In this document: positions 51,300 to 63,924 of the stretch, piece by piece
Numbering within the stretch: the stretch's first letter is position 1
Layout: each line of letters opens with the position of its first letter
Source of the DNA: Toxonevra muliebris
Lineage: Eukaryota; Arthropoda; Insecta; Diptera; Pallopteridae
Length of the DNA stretch: 64,000 nucleotides
Direction: 5' to 3'
Assembly (NCBI GenBank): GCA_963691655.1
Contig: OY829326.1
Location: 43,117,989-43,181,988 of the forward strand
Made by a program: the position numbers and the translations under genes
Notes under the pieces: model-generated
Told to the model about the DNA's origin: nothing
Database searches by the model: none
What the model saw: only the letters and a program-made list of their open reading frames with translations

Positions 51300-52330
51300 A
51301 TCTAATCATCGTTCTTATCATTTATATTGCTTGTATGGGTAGTTCTACTTCTATTTGTCCAATAGTGCCAACAATATGGTCAGTTAATACTACTAACATC
51401 ACATCTTAACATACGAACCATCATAATTTTTCTTGCTATGGTTCTCCTTATAAAAACTTTCTTTGTTTCCCATGTTCTCCCAATAATCTAAGCCAACCAT
51501 ATCAAGCCTTCCATACCAAATCTTAGTACCATACCAGAAATGGAAAAATGAACTACTACTAACATACCGCCTTCACATAAAAATTTTCATAATCTGTCTT
51601 GCTAATAATGTCTTTAATATGCTGTTTCACTAGCTTTCACAATCTGTCCAATTACTGCTATCAATAAAACGCCTTCGCACACAAACTGTCATAATCTTTG
51701 TTACTATTGTTTCAAGGATTTTCTTTGTATTGCAGGTATCACCCATTCACTTTCTCCTTGTTGCATTCCACTGGCAGCCAAAGTTCTCATACCAACTCTC
51801 AACACTGTACCACAAATATTTAGGAAATATATAGTATTAAAAATCAGGGAGTCACATCCACTAACCCTACTACATTTATTTTTTTCCACAGGATCCCATT
51901 GATATATTAAAATAATACTTTCACACAAAATCTAAGTACCGTGACATATATGGTTCCTGAGACTACCCATAATGAAAATTTAGATTATAAGGGAAGTGTC
52001 TGCCATCTTTTGCGATCTCAGCCACATTTTTCTTCTAGCATGGCTTTATCAACCAACGCCCTTGTTCTAAATTTCAGTGCTGTACCCCAATGGTTCTGGA
52101 GATGCACTAAAAAAAACTAGAGCTGTTTGGAAGGTACCACACTAATCCACATCTAACCATATTTTCTCAAAAGAACACCATTGGCAAATAATATTTTCAT
52201 ACGAAATCTTAGAGCATTGTTGTTGTTTGTTTGTGATATGGTATTGCCAAACAGCGCCCTTACACCAAATCTCAGTTCTGTACTGTAAACGTTTGCGGAG
52301 ATATATGTACGTAAAAAAGTATTGAAGTTG
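51300..52330 (+). repeat. Array of degenerate ~120-bp repeats
   Basis: Variants of 'aaatc-tagtacc-taccagaaatgg(t)tctggagata' return every 100-180 bp (for example 51,521-51,543, 51,779-51,815, 51,930-51,960, 52,070-52,110, 52,257-52,300). Many units also carry CATAATCTG or CCTTCACA(C/T)A. Copies at 2,685 and 61,230 show it is a dispersed family. No protein or ends were found. Confidence 0.45.
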
Positions 52331-52406
52331 AATGAGGAGGGTAACGTCCACTTGGTCAAAACTCTTCATATCTACATAGCTTGTGACATTTTCCGACGAC
52401 CAACGA

Positions 52407-53487
52407 GGCTCCATGGAATTTGTGCCCCATTAAAAATGGCCCCAAACCGAAAATGAAAAAAGACCCTAAAATTGGGACATATTTTTATAATGTAATAAGA
52501 CCCCATTTATTGAAATGAAATATAACCCCAATGTAATGAAAAAACACGCCAAAAATAAATGAAAAAAGACCCCAAAAATAACGGGAAAATTAAAATTTCC
52601 GCAAAAGTGGGATATAATTTTGTAATAAAATATTTCCCCATTTTTTAAAAAGATAAAAGCAATAAAACTAAAATAAATGTAGAAAGACCCCAAAAAAATT
52701 ATTCAGTGTTTTTATTTATCCAAAGGAAAAAATGTATGTTTCTAAATCAATAAATAAACTGTAAATAACATGGAATGTTGCATCCATCAAAAAATTTTCT
52801 GTTTCCTTCAGATATATTTGTTTTTATAAGATCAAGCAAAAGGAGTGATTTTCTTCCATTTTGCATGCAGTGAAAAAATGCCGCTGATTTAATTCATCCT
52901 TTGACACTCCGAATTTTTTCCAAATAGCCTGTAGTTGGAATTACACAATTATGTTTATTTATCAGATTTTATTGGAAAAATATTACTAGATATGTTTATT
53001 TAGTAGATTTTAACTGACTTTCAGTATTTTTTGAAACCTCATAAAAAATCTCGGAAACGTTATTTTTTGAAACAAAATTTTTCTAAAGTGTACCACTCAC
53101 GACTAAGCAATATATATATATATAAATTAAATGTGCTTTCCATTTGGATAATAAATCATGCATTAGAGGATTAATTGTATACAAGTGAGAATTTTCACAA
53201 AATAAATAAATGAAAACGGGCCGCAAAATTATTTATGTATTATTTATTTTGGGACCTTTTTTCATTTTTGATTTTGGGGCCACACTTCATTTTTAGTTTT
53301 GGGGTCATATTTCATTATGAAATGTGGCCCCAAAACTAAAAATTAAATGTGGCCCCAAAATATGAAATATTACCCCAATTCACATCAAAATTTATTTTTT
53401 TTTTTTTGCTTTCCAAATAAAAGACCCCAAGTCTTTTTCCGTTTACGTTTGGGGCTATTTTTCATTGAGCCCAAATTTCAGGGAGCC
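52407..53487. mobile_element. Mutator-like foldback element with perfect 9-bp target duplication
   Basis: Both ends start GGCTCC (left GGCTCCATGGAATTTG, right complement GGCTCCCTGAAATTTG), and the imperfect pairing continues through AAAAAT(G/A)GCCCCAAAC and GAAAAAGAC. The identical nonamer GACCAACGA flanks it (52,398-52,406 and 53,488-53,496). A 9-bp duplication with long, internally repetitive inverted arms fits Mutator-like (MULE) non-autonomous elements. The arms contain many GACCCCAAAA / TTTTGGGGTC motifs in both orientations. No transposase was found. Length is 1,081 bp. Confidence 0.8.
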
Positions 53488-55548
53488 GACCAACGAAGCG
53501 TACGCGATTTGGTTAAAATCGGATTAAGATCCTGGAAACGTGGAAAAACGTTGCATTCAATTTTATATAATAGAAGATAAAATTTTCTTATAAATAAATT
53601 TTACTTGTATATAACTGAAAATTGGTAAAAACAAGCACTTTCATGCGTTTTGAAGAGATTCGACGATATCTACTTATGCCTTACGTAATGATCTTCACTC
53701 AGATATTTTACATGTGAATTATCTTTTTCATACGTTTTCGTACTTCATTCTCAAGCGTATGCAAATAATGACAACAACAGCACATCACAGTACAGCAAAC
53801 AAATTAACGCTTTCTGCTACCATCCAAACTAACTGATGCTTGATACCAATTGTCTACCGAATGGAAGAATATTAATTTGTGTGTATGTATGTAGTGTGCA
53901 TGGTTACCCATATGGCATACTAAACCATATGATACGTTCCGATACGATACGACGAATTCACTAGCTTCGCACCAAAGACGAAGAAGAAGAAGAAGAAATG
54001 CCAAGTGCCGTTATATTAAGGTTAACGACCCATATATGACCGACACTCGACGTATACATAGTGGAGGAAAAAATGAAATTGGATTAATAATCGAAATTAA
54101 ATCTTCACAAACAGTAGCAATTGATGGCGTGACAGCAATAGTGAGTGGCATTAAAAAACTAACGAATCAACAAACGAGTAAACGATATCAATAGGTGAAA
54201 ATGTGCGCAAGTACTCTTTATATATGTAATATATACATACATACATAGTATATATATGCTTACATATGATATAAAGAGATATGTACGAGAAGGCATGTGC
54301 ATACATATTTCATGAGGAGTGAATTGTATGAATCGAAACGAGGTGACGAGAAGCAAATAAAAACTTGACACTTGAATGTGGTCTTGATAAGTGACAACAA
54401 TGACGGTCACGAATGACAAGCTAAAGAAAAACAACAACAATAACAAAATACCAAGAAAAAAGTGATTGCATATGCATACAAACTATAACAGCAAAATGTG
54501 ATTACTGCCAATGGTGGCTCTGTTATCGTCACTGCCATGGCCAATAGGAAAATATGAATTGCAAGAGTAAATATATAGTTGATAGTTACCACTATCATGA
54601 TGGCAATAACAAAAAAAGTAGTTTAAAAGATTAATGCTCATTTATATGCACATACTATATGTTCGCCGTAACGATTTTAAATCAATGACAAGGAGCCGCT
54701 GACTGAAATTCCATCTCAAAAATGAAAATGAAATTCCAAAACTTAAAGCTACACTACCGCACCTCAGCTACTCCTGACAAGCACTTGAAGAAGCAGACGT
54801 GTGCTCCTCACTCATAGTTTACGCAAATGCTTCAGCGACTCGTTTGGATGTCGCATTTTTTATGCTGTGTCTCACAGTTAATCGTTTGTTTTAAACTTGG
54901 ACTTTTCTGTAGTTAATTTACTTAAACTCTTGACCAGGTTTTTGTTTTTATATTTACTTACAAACATACACTAGCGGGTCCAGACATTTCTGAGAGGGGG
55001 TTTTCATTTTTTGCCCCTTTTATTTTTTTATTTTGTTCATGATCAAAATGTACGAGATTTTCATAGGTAAGAGGGGGCGGTGTTTATTATCCCCAATATC
55101 CCCCTAAGATCCGTTAATGCACACATACAAATGTACATACAAAGAAAACAAAACAAACCAAGCTACATTTTATGGTTTTGTTCATTAGTTTTTTAGTTTC
55201 TTCTTTCGGTTTTTTTTTTTTTGCTTTGTTTCATTTTAACTATTAAAAACAACTGTTAGAATTTGAGAAGTATGTACTTTATTGTTACGTTATTTTTGAC
55301 ATTATTCAAAGATATGCAGATAAGCATATGCACATCCGTATATACTTATATACACATAAATGTGCACATGTGTGTATGTATTTAGTTATCTATATTTAAA
55401 ATTTGTAATAAGAGCTACAAACAAGTTTATGATATTTGTTCTTACATAAATTTCATATTTGCATACTACATATATGTATAAAGGAAATAAAAACAAAGTC
55501 TACAGGTATTACATTTTAAGTAAAATTTAGCACAGTTGTTTGCATAGA

Positions 55549-55755
55549 ACAATGAGTGTAGAATCTGTAAGTTATAGCCCCACTAGCTGTAGAGCTCCAA
55601 TCACGAGCACCGCCTGTAAGCTGATGGTTCCACTTTGGGATCAATGGGAGACAAAAGTACCTTCCAGATGGTCAAAAATTTTCTGTCCGTCTTGGTTAAG
55701 TCTTATCTTAAATGGTGCAGTTACAGCTTCCGTAACCTTGAGCAGCTCAGTTTAG
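55549..55755 (+). other. Isolated composition island with possible coding relic
   Basis: About 200 bp stand out as less AT-rich than the several kb around. The plus frame (MSVESVSYSPTSCRAPITST...) is Ser/Thr-rich, while the minus strand reads a protein-like stretch, ELLKVTEAVTAPFKIRLNQD then GQKIFDHLEGTFVSH before a stop. No family was recognised on either strand. It may be a fragment of an old insertion. Confidence 0.25.
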
Positions 55756-58700
55756 TTTTAGTAAAGAGATTATAATATTCATAATATTAAGTAAAATTCA
55801 ATATTTTTATAGAAGATGAAAAGAATATTTCTTGAAAAATAATATTTGATGGTTAAAAAGATAATATAATGTAAATTTCTTCTTTTTCTACTTCTATTGT
55901 ATTGTATTCTTGTACTAAAATGCTTTTATGAAGTTGGTTTAGCTTATGTACAATATCAACATTTTTCAGTTAGTCGTGATGCTAACTATTAATTATTGTT
56001 TTGCTGTTGTTCGGTTTCTCACACTTTTCTGTCGTCTTTTATGATAGATTAATGACACTTCACTACAAACTAAGTATTTATTAGTAAACATTAGTGCTAT
56101 AGGAAATTCTGTTGGCTTTAGATTTGACAGAGTTATTTATCAAATTATAAATTCTTCAGAAAATTATACTAAGCTTTAAAAGTTTTAAAAGATACACATT
56201 TTAGAAATTAAATTTAAAATTCTGCAGGAAAGTTGTAATACCACTATATAGGGGAGACCGGGATGGTTTTGAAACTAATATTTAAGCATTCGAAGAGAAA
56301 TAAACCACGGGACTAAATCGTTTTTTAATTAATTCAACAACAATGCCACCTTTAGTTAGGCTTTCATTGCTTTCAAACTTTTTGCTTAACTTTATATGCT
56401 CGAATTAATGTTCCAACTGGATATTAATTAGTTTAATATTAAAACACTCCTTTCAGTGGAGTAAATTTCACCATTATAAATAAGTGTACCCCTAACCGCC
56501 AAATTACCATAAGGGGCAAAAACAAAATTGTAGAAGATTTTATGTATGTATTTCCTTTTGTACTATGCTATTTGAGAAATTGAAAGTTCCAACTCTTTTT
56601 TTTGTTTAGAACCGTTTACAATGGATATAGAAAAATTTGTCGAAAGATGGTGTTAAAATCCAATTTTTCCTAAAAAACTTATATAGTTACTAATATTTAA
56701 AAAGCTCTAAATATCAATTTTGCTTCTCTTTTTAAAAGTAGAATTTTATTAAAAATAAAAAAATTTAAAATTTGTTGGTACCTTATACCCCAACTGGACT
56801 TAAAAAATATTTAAAGTATTATGTTATTGTATTTTAGAAAGTTTTTTACTTCTCCTATAAAAAAATGTCATTTAGGCTCTTTCTAAATAGTACTGACGAT
56901 ATATAGTTAGTATATATTTATCTTGAAAAAATTAAAAATCAAGTTGTTTAAAGAAAGAAATGAATGCTGAAATACTTAATGTGAACTAATATTAAATTAC
57001 TGTTAATTGATAGGTAGCGTGAAAACTACGGAGGTTTATGTACAATAAATTAATGGTTAGTTTAGCCAAACGATGATCTGCAAAATGATTGCTACGTTTA
57101 CTATTAACAATCACGATGATTCATTAATCAATACGAACGTAAAGATTAGCTAAATGTATGTTTGAGAAAATGTTAAATGTACTGATTTATGGTTTCGTTT
57201 GAGTAGTTTGTTGGTGTGAATCTACCTACTATTATTTGCTTAACAATTTCAAAATTTTGGAAAGAGAAACAAATCAAAATATTAATTTTTTGCAAAAAAA
57301 AAAACAAAAAAGCTAAATAAAAAAAGTATATGAGAGATGAGATTAATATTTTTATATAAAATTACATAAATTTCGTAAAAATGTCATAAAATTAGAATTT
57401 ATTTTAAGTCGAAACAAAGTATAACACCAATTTCCGAAATTGCCTTGAATCACTTTCCATATCGTCCGAAGTTTAATACAAATATTTTGTACTGCAGTTA
57501 TGGTAATGGACTTCCAAAATCGTGACACCAAAAGGCACAACTTTGTATTGATTTGTTTGCCCTTTATTAAAAAGTAAAAAACATAGCTATGGAGCTGCAG
57601 GCAACCACTGGATCACCCGCTTTCCTCGAATTTTTTGCTTTTCATATTCGCTTATCTTTTATAAACATATATACTTGATAAAGAAAATTTCTGCTTAATA
57701 AAATTTTTTTCAAAAAATGATGTAAAAGATTTCATTAAAAATGTTTGCACTTAGATTTTTGACAGGACTTCAAAGACAAAAAATTTAAAAAAAAAAGCTA
57801 AGCACGAAATGCTCGGTAATCAGCAAAATTGAAGAATACCTAACAGAACGAAATACATATAGCGTTAATAGTAAAATTTGTTAAGAACTACATAAAAGTG
57901 AATGAAAGAGTTGAGATCTCTTTTAATTTCAATTAAATTGTATTTTCGTGTTATATTTTTTACGTAGGACCCATTTTTTTAAATGCTTTCTACGGAAAAG
58001 TTGATCGGAATCGAATATAGAATTTTTCTGTCGGAATACTTTTCCAAAAAATTGAGAACGAGTTATTTGATCTAAAAACAATGAAATCACTTTTTTGGAC
58101 ATGATTAAGTAATTGATTGGAAGTGGGCAGGGAAATGCTGAAAACCAATATTTGCTTATCATTATTAAATATGGGAAAGGCAACCAACAAAATTGGGATA
58201 ATGAAATTGGTCATCATCTTAAATTTTTTTCGTGTATATCTCTAAAAGACATAATGGCAAAAGATCCCGCATAAAATACAATAATTTAATTTTTAGTACT
58301 TGCATATAGTTTTGCCCCGAAAATGGATCATTATTCTTCATTCCTCTTATAGTCGCCAATTTCCATTTTATGTACCCTACCACTATATTTTTCAATTATT
58401 TCGAACTATTTATAGTTTATTTGGTATTTGCTATTATATCATAACAAGCTTTTAAAATTTAGCTTATTTTGTTGAATCACAGACCATCTTTATAGCATGT
58501 TTACCGATTTTTAAAATATCATTCTAAATGGATGTTTTTTATGCCTTATATCAGTATTAACCACTTCAATAATGTTTTCTCGTTTATTCACTTATATTGA
58601 CTTAAGTACACGCGTAATGTACACGACAATAGGAACATTGCGAGCTTTCCTATTAAATAGCTAACATTGCTTAGCATTCATATTTACTTCGTGTTTGATC

Positions 58701-60898
58701 CTTTTTCATATTGTAAAATTATATATAGGTTTACCGTTATAAATATAATAGCTGTGATGAGGTGTGAATAATTTGTTTACGTTCAACTAAATAGATTAAA
58801 ACTAAATATATTGTAGAAAATTAAAAATTTTGTGTGTTTAATTTATAACATAGTATAGAATTAAATACCCATATTTCAGATTGTTAGAAAATCATTCATG
58901 ACTTGCTTTTACGATTTGTTTCGAAAATTGATGGGGGTGTGAACAATTTTTGGGCATACTGAAATTATGTTTGTAATACTTAAGAAGTTAAATGATTCAC
59001 TCAACTTAGTTTTAAGCAGATATTTGTTAAATACTTCAAAATTATTACTTAAAAATGCATGCTTAACAGCTTTAAAGACAAAATACTCACAAAACTTTAA
59101 TCGATTTACAACATAAAAAAAGCAATACAACAAAAATGAAAAGAAAAGAAAAAAAAAAATAAAATAAAATTAAAGAAATGCTGCAAGTCAAATGCTATAC
59201 CCATGCGAACAGGTTCAAATGTCATTGCCTTCATTATTGTTATTATATTCAAATAGTTTCAATGAAAAGATATATGACACATGCTGCCCAAGTTAGTGGC
59301 TTACCGTTGGTTATTTTTTGACTTGAGTTTTGTTTTCTGCTTCAAAATTTCTTCAATAAAAATGTATGCAATAAAAACGGAAAGCTAAATAAACATGAAG
59401 AAGCTGAAAAAGAAATGGAAGGGAAGAAAATGAATTAATGAAGAAGACCTTCCAACAAATGGAGAGAGTGAATTCTCATGTATATATACAACCGAACCGC
59501 AATAATATGTTTGGTATCCAGCAGCAGCAGCAGCAACAGTCGCAACATCAGCAATAAAACAAAGATCGACCGAAAACGCGCAAACGTAGGCGCAGGCGCA
59601 GCCACAAATGTTTTCTTCATTAATTTACTATGTGAAAAGAATTAAATAATAGAATTTCGCTTTCATTTTTCCCACTGAAATTCGAAACTATGTACAAACA
59701 ATTCAGTCAATTTCAACAATTAAGCGGAGACTTTTCCCTTCATTAGGGTGTTGGTATGTACGAGTATCTGTACATAAATATATGTGTGTGTGTAAATGTG
59801 TATGCATTTGTATGTGTGTGATTGCTTATTCAAATGTTACTCGTTAAAAAGAAAGTTTGTTGCTTCAGTCTTTTGTTTTTACTTTTCGTTTTTGTGTAGG
59901 ACAATCAGATTTTTTATGATTTGCGTGCAATTGAATTATTTTAATTTGCTTTCTGTCACTTCTACTTTTATTTTATTTTTTCATATTATTATTGAATTAT
60001 TTTTGAAAATTAAAAATATTTCGTGTGACATTATTTTTGTATTTCTTCTTTTTGGAGTGAAAACTTGTAGCAATTGAAATTGTTTCTCGCAATTGCAATT
60101 AATTTGTAACTGGCAAAAATAAGATTGAAAATATTTGATGATTATTTTTACGTGATTAGTTTTACAAATTAAATTGGTTTATGTACACGTTACGATATAG
60201 ACTACAATACCATAATAATAACAACAAAAAACTGGTTTTTTCAATCACATTTCATTTGGCTTTAATAGTTTTAAGAAATCCAAATAAAAATAAACGTTAG
60301 TGCTAAAAAAAAAATCTGCAGAGAAAGTGAATTAAGTGGCAACAAAAACCATTTCAGTCCATATTAGAAGTTTCGTGTGTTTTCGCTAACTTTGTTTGTG
60401 TTATCGTTTTTTTTTTCCTCTAGTTTTGGCAAATCCATATATGTAAATGTTTATGAGTGTGATAAAAAACTTAAATTTTTACTTTCACACTAATTATTAA
60501 CTTAGATAAAAAAATATGAAAAAAATGATAATATTGTAAAATTAATTATACAAGGCATGCCCATAAAAAATTTTGAAAATAAAAATAAAAAGAAAAATTT
60601 TGTAGATTGATTCGCGCGTGTGAGAATTGATTCATGTGTGAGGAAAGAAAAAAAGTTTAAAAACAAATTGTATGCTGAAATGATTTTAAATCTAATTCAA
60701 CATAAGTCCTTAATACCAAAGAATTTTTGCCATCGGTCAATGACTTTTTGACTTTAATATGTAAATATTTGCCTACATATATTTAAAGGTAAATCTTTGA
60801 TGCACAATTTTGTGGTGATTCATCAAAAGTCAAGATGATAAAACTTAAAGTTTTAAGCTCGTTTGTATTTATTATCAGTAGCTTTCGTGCCACCAAAA

Positions 60899-61270
60899 AT
60901 GTCAGCTAAAAAAAAAATCGGTGGAATTGATTCTGATTGGCATTCGTTAGTGAAGAGTAAAGAACGCAAAGCAGAAAGAGCTTGTGCATATAATTTTTAC
61001 TTTACTTATTTATTCAATTTGGTTTTTTTTTCATCCAGAACTTTTTCAAGATTATATCAACAATCTTCAAATATGAATATACATAACTCAACGATGTGTG
61101 AATGTGTGTTATCACTTGCCACAAAGACCGTTCATCAGATAGAGATGAAACTTTGTGAAACTACTGTTAAAGTGCCAGAAAAGAATATGATATTCCAGTT
61201 AGAAGTGGGCGTGGGTCTAGTATATATTCAATACAGCACTGCAATTTCATACAGGGACGTCGATTTGTAA
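60899..61270 (+). CDS. Unidentified ORF, 123 aa from the second ATG, 3' end in a repeat
   Basis: A good-context ATG (CCAAAAATGTCA) opens MSAKKKIGGIDSDWHSLVKS, a Lys/Arg-rich start, a Phe/Tyr-rich middle and a Cys-containing segment (NSTMCECVLSLATKTVHQIE). The last 25 or so codons (from GVGLVYIQ) lie in the degenerate dispersed repeat of 61,215-61,425, so the natural end has been replaced. No family was recognised. It could be a decayed retrocopy or transposon fragment inside the long intron; function is not claimed. Confidence 0.25.
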   Translation: MSAKKKIGGIDSDWHSLVKSKERKAERACAYNFYFTYLFNLVFFSSRTFSRLYQQSSNMNIHNSTMCECVLSLATKTVHQIEMKLCETTVKVPEKNMIFQLEVGVGLVYIQYSTAISYRDVDL

Positions 61271-61425
61271 TGCCATGCTACATGTGAGTAGGATTGTAAA
61301 AGGGGGTGTGGCACTCCCGCACAGTTACGGTTTTTATGCGGTATTTCTCTTGAACCATTCACAGCGCAGTACTGAGATTTGGTACAAAAGGGGGCATGGA
61401 ACCTCACATATAAATGAATTACTTT
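61215..61425 (-). repeat. Degenerate dispersed repeat, minus orientation
   Basis: Read on the minus strand it contains TTGTACCAAATCTCAGTACT and the GCCCCCTTTT-type spacer seen in the 2,685 and 51,300 copies. Confidence 0.4.
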
Positions 61426-62984
61426 AAACGGCATATTCCCATTCTTCTTTCTTTTCTATATATATATAGAAAGTTTTGTCTTTTTCTTATATATGACAAG
61501 AAAGATTTATTTTCTTATGACCCTGGTCAGTTTTGAACGGGTCTGCGAGGGTACCAGGCCAGCTGTATGAAGTTCTAAATTCATTAATATAACGTTGAAA
61601 TGCCTTTTTTGTGAAGTGTTCCTCGAAATAACTTTATATGTTTTTAATTATTATTATTTGTAATATTTGGGATCATACATATCGAGCAATACTCAGTGCT
61701 GGAAAAAATATAAATTCCAGACCATAGTCGAACACTGGTCAAAAATTTCATTTGTGCAAGAACTAAAAACTTACCAATAAATAAATATTTTATTATCAAA
61801 TTTTACTGCATAGTGCAGCAATATTTCAATTATCTCATAAATGCTGTATGGAAATGTAGTGAAGCTTCTTTCAACACGTCATATAAATTTCAAATATTCA
61901 AAAGAATAACTTCAACACACAGAATTAAACTTTCCAATATTTTGCCGCATGAAAAACACAAATTAACCCAAGTACCGCTACTGATCTACACACTCTCCAA
62001 GCGTACTTTCAACAGGTCAAATTACTATTATTATTTTAACAATGATACATTCTCGAAAATATGGCTACAACTTAGAGATTATGGTCCATGGTGACGTTGC
62101 TTTGTTGAGTAGAAAGCTCAATGCAAATTTTAAATTTTGAAAGTCACAATTCAACTTTAGGATATTTTTCACAATTATGTTACTTGCATGTATTCTAAGA
62201 TGTGACATATTTTTTATTATTTCTACACTAAATACCATAGCATTCCAGCACTCCACTCCCATGTGCGTTTTGTTTTCCCGTTTTATTTTTTTTTGGCTTT
62301 TTGTTTTGTGCTTTTTTCGTGATTCATGACAAAATGATTTCGTAGTGTAACTTATCTTTTGAATTTGCGGCGTATGTTTATGTTAACCTTGTTTGTTTAC
62401 AGTGCTTTTGCTTATGTTCCGTTATAAGCAGAGATTTTCTTGTAATGACAGCAATTTCCAGAATACGCTCCCGCTAACAATAACAAACGAAATCAATCTC
62501 TTTAATGTACCTAACTAGATACATACACAAAACTTGAGTGCCAGCACCTGAAAAAACGTTGAGATGAATTTTAATTTTCGAGCACCTGTATATAAAATCC
62601 TCAAAAAACGTGGCTCCAAAATTCAAAATTTGTAGTAAATTTGAAAATGGTTTGGTTTCATTCTTACATAGCTGATTATTGAAATCCTCTAAGAGTCGAA
62701 ATCGTATGTTTCAAAAAATTGTAAAACGAATTAAAATTTTTAGCCAAAAAAAAAAAAAAAATTATAATAATAATAATTTTAACAGCGTTACTAATAATCC
62801 AGCGATTTTAAATTTAATAGTCAACTTTTGACACAATTTGTATTTTTGAAATGAAAGTAAAAAAGTTGATTGTTAAATTTAAAATCGCTATTTGTCTGAT
62901 TATTCGTAACTACAAAATAGTTCTATATTCTTTATGCATTATAAAAATAACTTGTAATATTTTTCTAAATATTTCTACTTGCAG

Positions 62985-63924
62985 ATTCTATGGGCGCTTT
63001 TTATATTCACCTTTAATGTACACATTTCTACAGCGGCATTGTGGTCAAGCGGTTATAGCAATGGGCAACAAGAAAAATGTAGTGGTAGTACAGGTCTAAA
63101 ATATTTGTCGGGAGATGCGCTTATTGATTCTCCAGATTGCTTGGGCCCGAACAATGCACCCTATCCAAGGTAATTGGAGCCTATATATTCATAAATATTG
63201 TATGAGTATATGTGTACATAAATTAAATGTTTAGAAAGTATATATACATAATAAATATATACGATATTATATATATGTAGAAGTATTTACAAGCATATAC
63301 ATATAGTATTGACTACACACATACGCATTCATAAATAATGCATTTTACCAGTTATTCCATACTAATTATTTTATTATTGCTATTATTTGTAATTATTACA
63401 AAAATAGTGCTGCAGTAGCGCGAACATTCACAAATTGGAACGGAAACTCGCGACGTGGACGTCAAAGCAAATTACCAACTACAATGGATCCAGCCATAAC
63501 GACAAGTGCTCTACTGAGGGCATACGATGAAGTGAATAATGAGGCTGTCGGAAGCAGTCGCTATGGTAAGTGGGTTAATGTTTCGAACATTAGAATCAAT
63601 TAAATAATGTTAACCAAATGCATATGAGTTCATATGATTATGATTGCAATAGAATTCTCAGTTAAATATTTGTACGTTGTATTTACGAGACTGATTTATT
63701 AAATGATTAAAAATGAATTCTTATTTTGTTAATTACATGATTATAGGTCGTTCTTTAAAGAATTCACAACTAAATCAATGTAGTGGAACACCGGCACGTT
63801 TATGCAAGACACGATACAATACAACGGCGCCTATGTATGGTGTGAGTCTTACCTCTGGCCAGCCAGTGACCATTGTTCAAAAATTCCCAGATTTGTTACA
63901 GCAAGTTGTCTTTGAAGTTTGCGA
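62985..63924 (+). CDS. Spätzle-family cystine-knot ligand, probably spätzle 6 (partial; continues past window)
   Basis: Secreted neurotrophin-like ligands of this family are cleaved and bind Toll-type receptors. Exons seen: 62985-63169, 63408-63565, 63747-63924, all GT-AG with matching phases; the last donor (GTGAGT) shows that at least one more exon follows outside the window. The first 18 codons (ILWALFIFTFNVHISTAA) are a signal-peptide core lacking a Met, so the start lies in an upstream exon (best candidate 46,752). The prodomain includes SRRGRQSKL, a basic stretch. The last visible exon opens the conserved ligand domain: CSGTPARLCKTRYNTTAPMY and VTIVQKFPDLLQQVVFEVCE, with the first three knot cysteines. 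The paralogue assignment is from memory of family sequences and gene neighbourhood; another Spätzle paralogue is possible. Confidence 0.8.

Larger units (their letters stand above)
46791..62984 (+). other. Very long intron of the Spätzle-family gene (inferred)
   Basis: About 16 kb with no other convincing plus-strand exon. It holds microsatellites (CA/CATA runs at 46,830-46,880, TA runs at 53,108 and 54,230), a dispersed-repeat copy at 47,475, degenerate repeats at 51,300-52,330 and 61,230, a foldback transposon at 52,407-53,487, and short unidentified frames at 55,549 and 60,899. Confidence 0.4.

Noticed and set aside
56250..56800. Possible TIR element starting TATAGGGGAGACCGGGATGG and ending near TTATACCCCAACTGG
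   Set aside because: The two ends pair too weakly, and no target duplication was found.
59435..59620. Minus-strand frame with leucine runs at a CAG repeat
   Set aside because: A CAG microsatellite explains it; no other coding sign.
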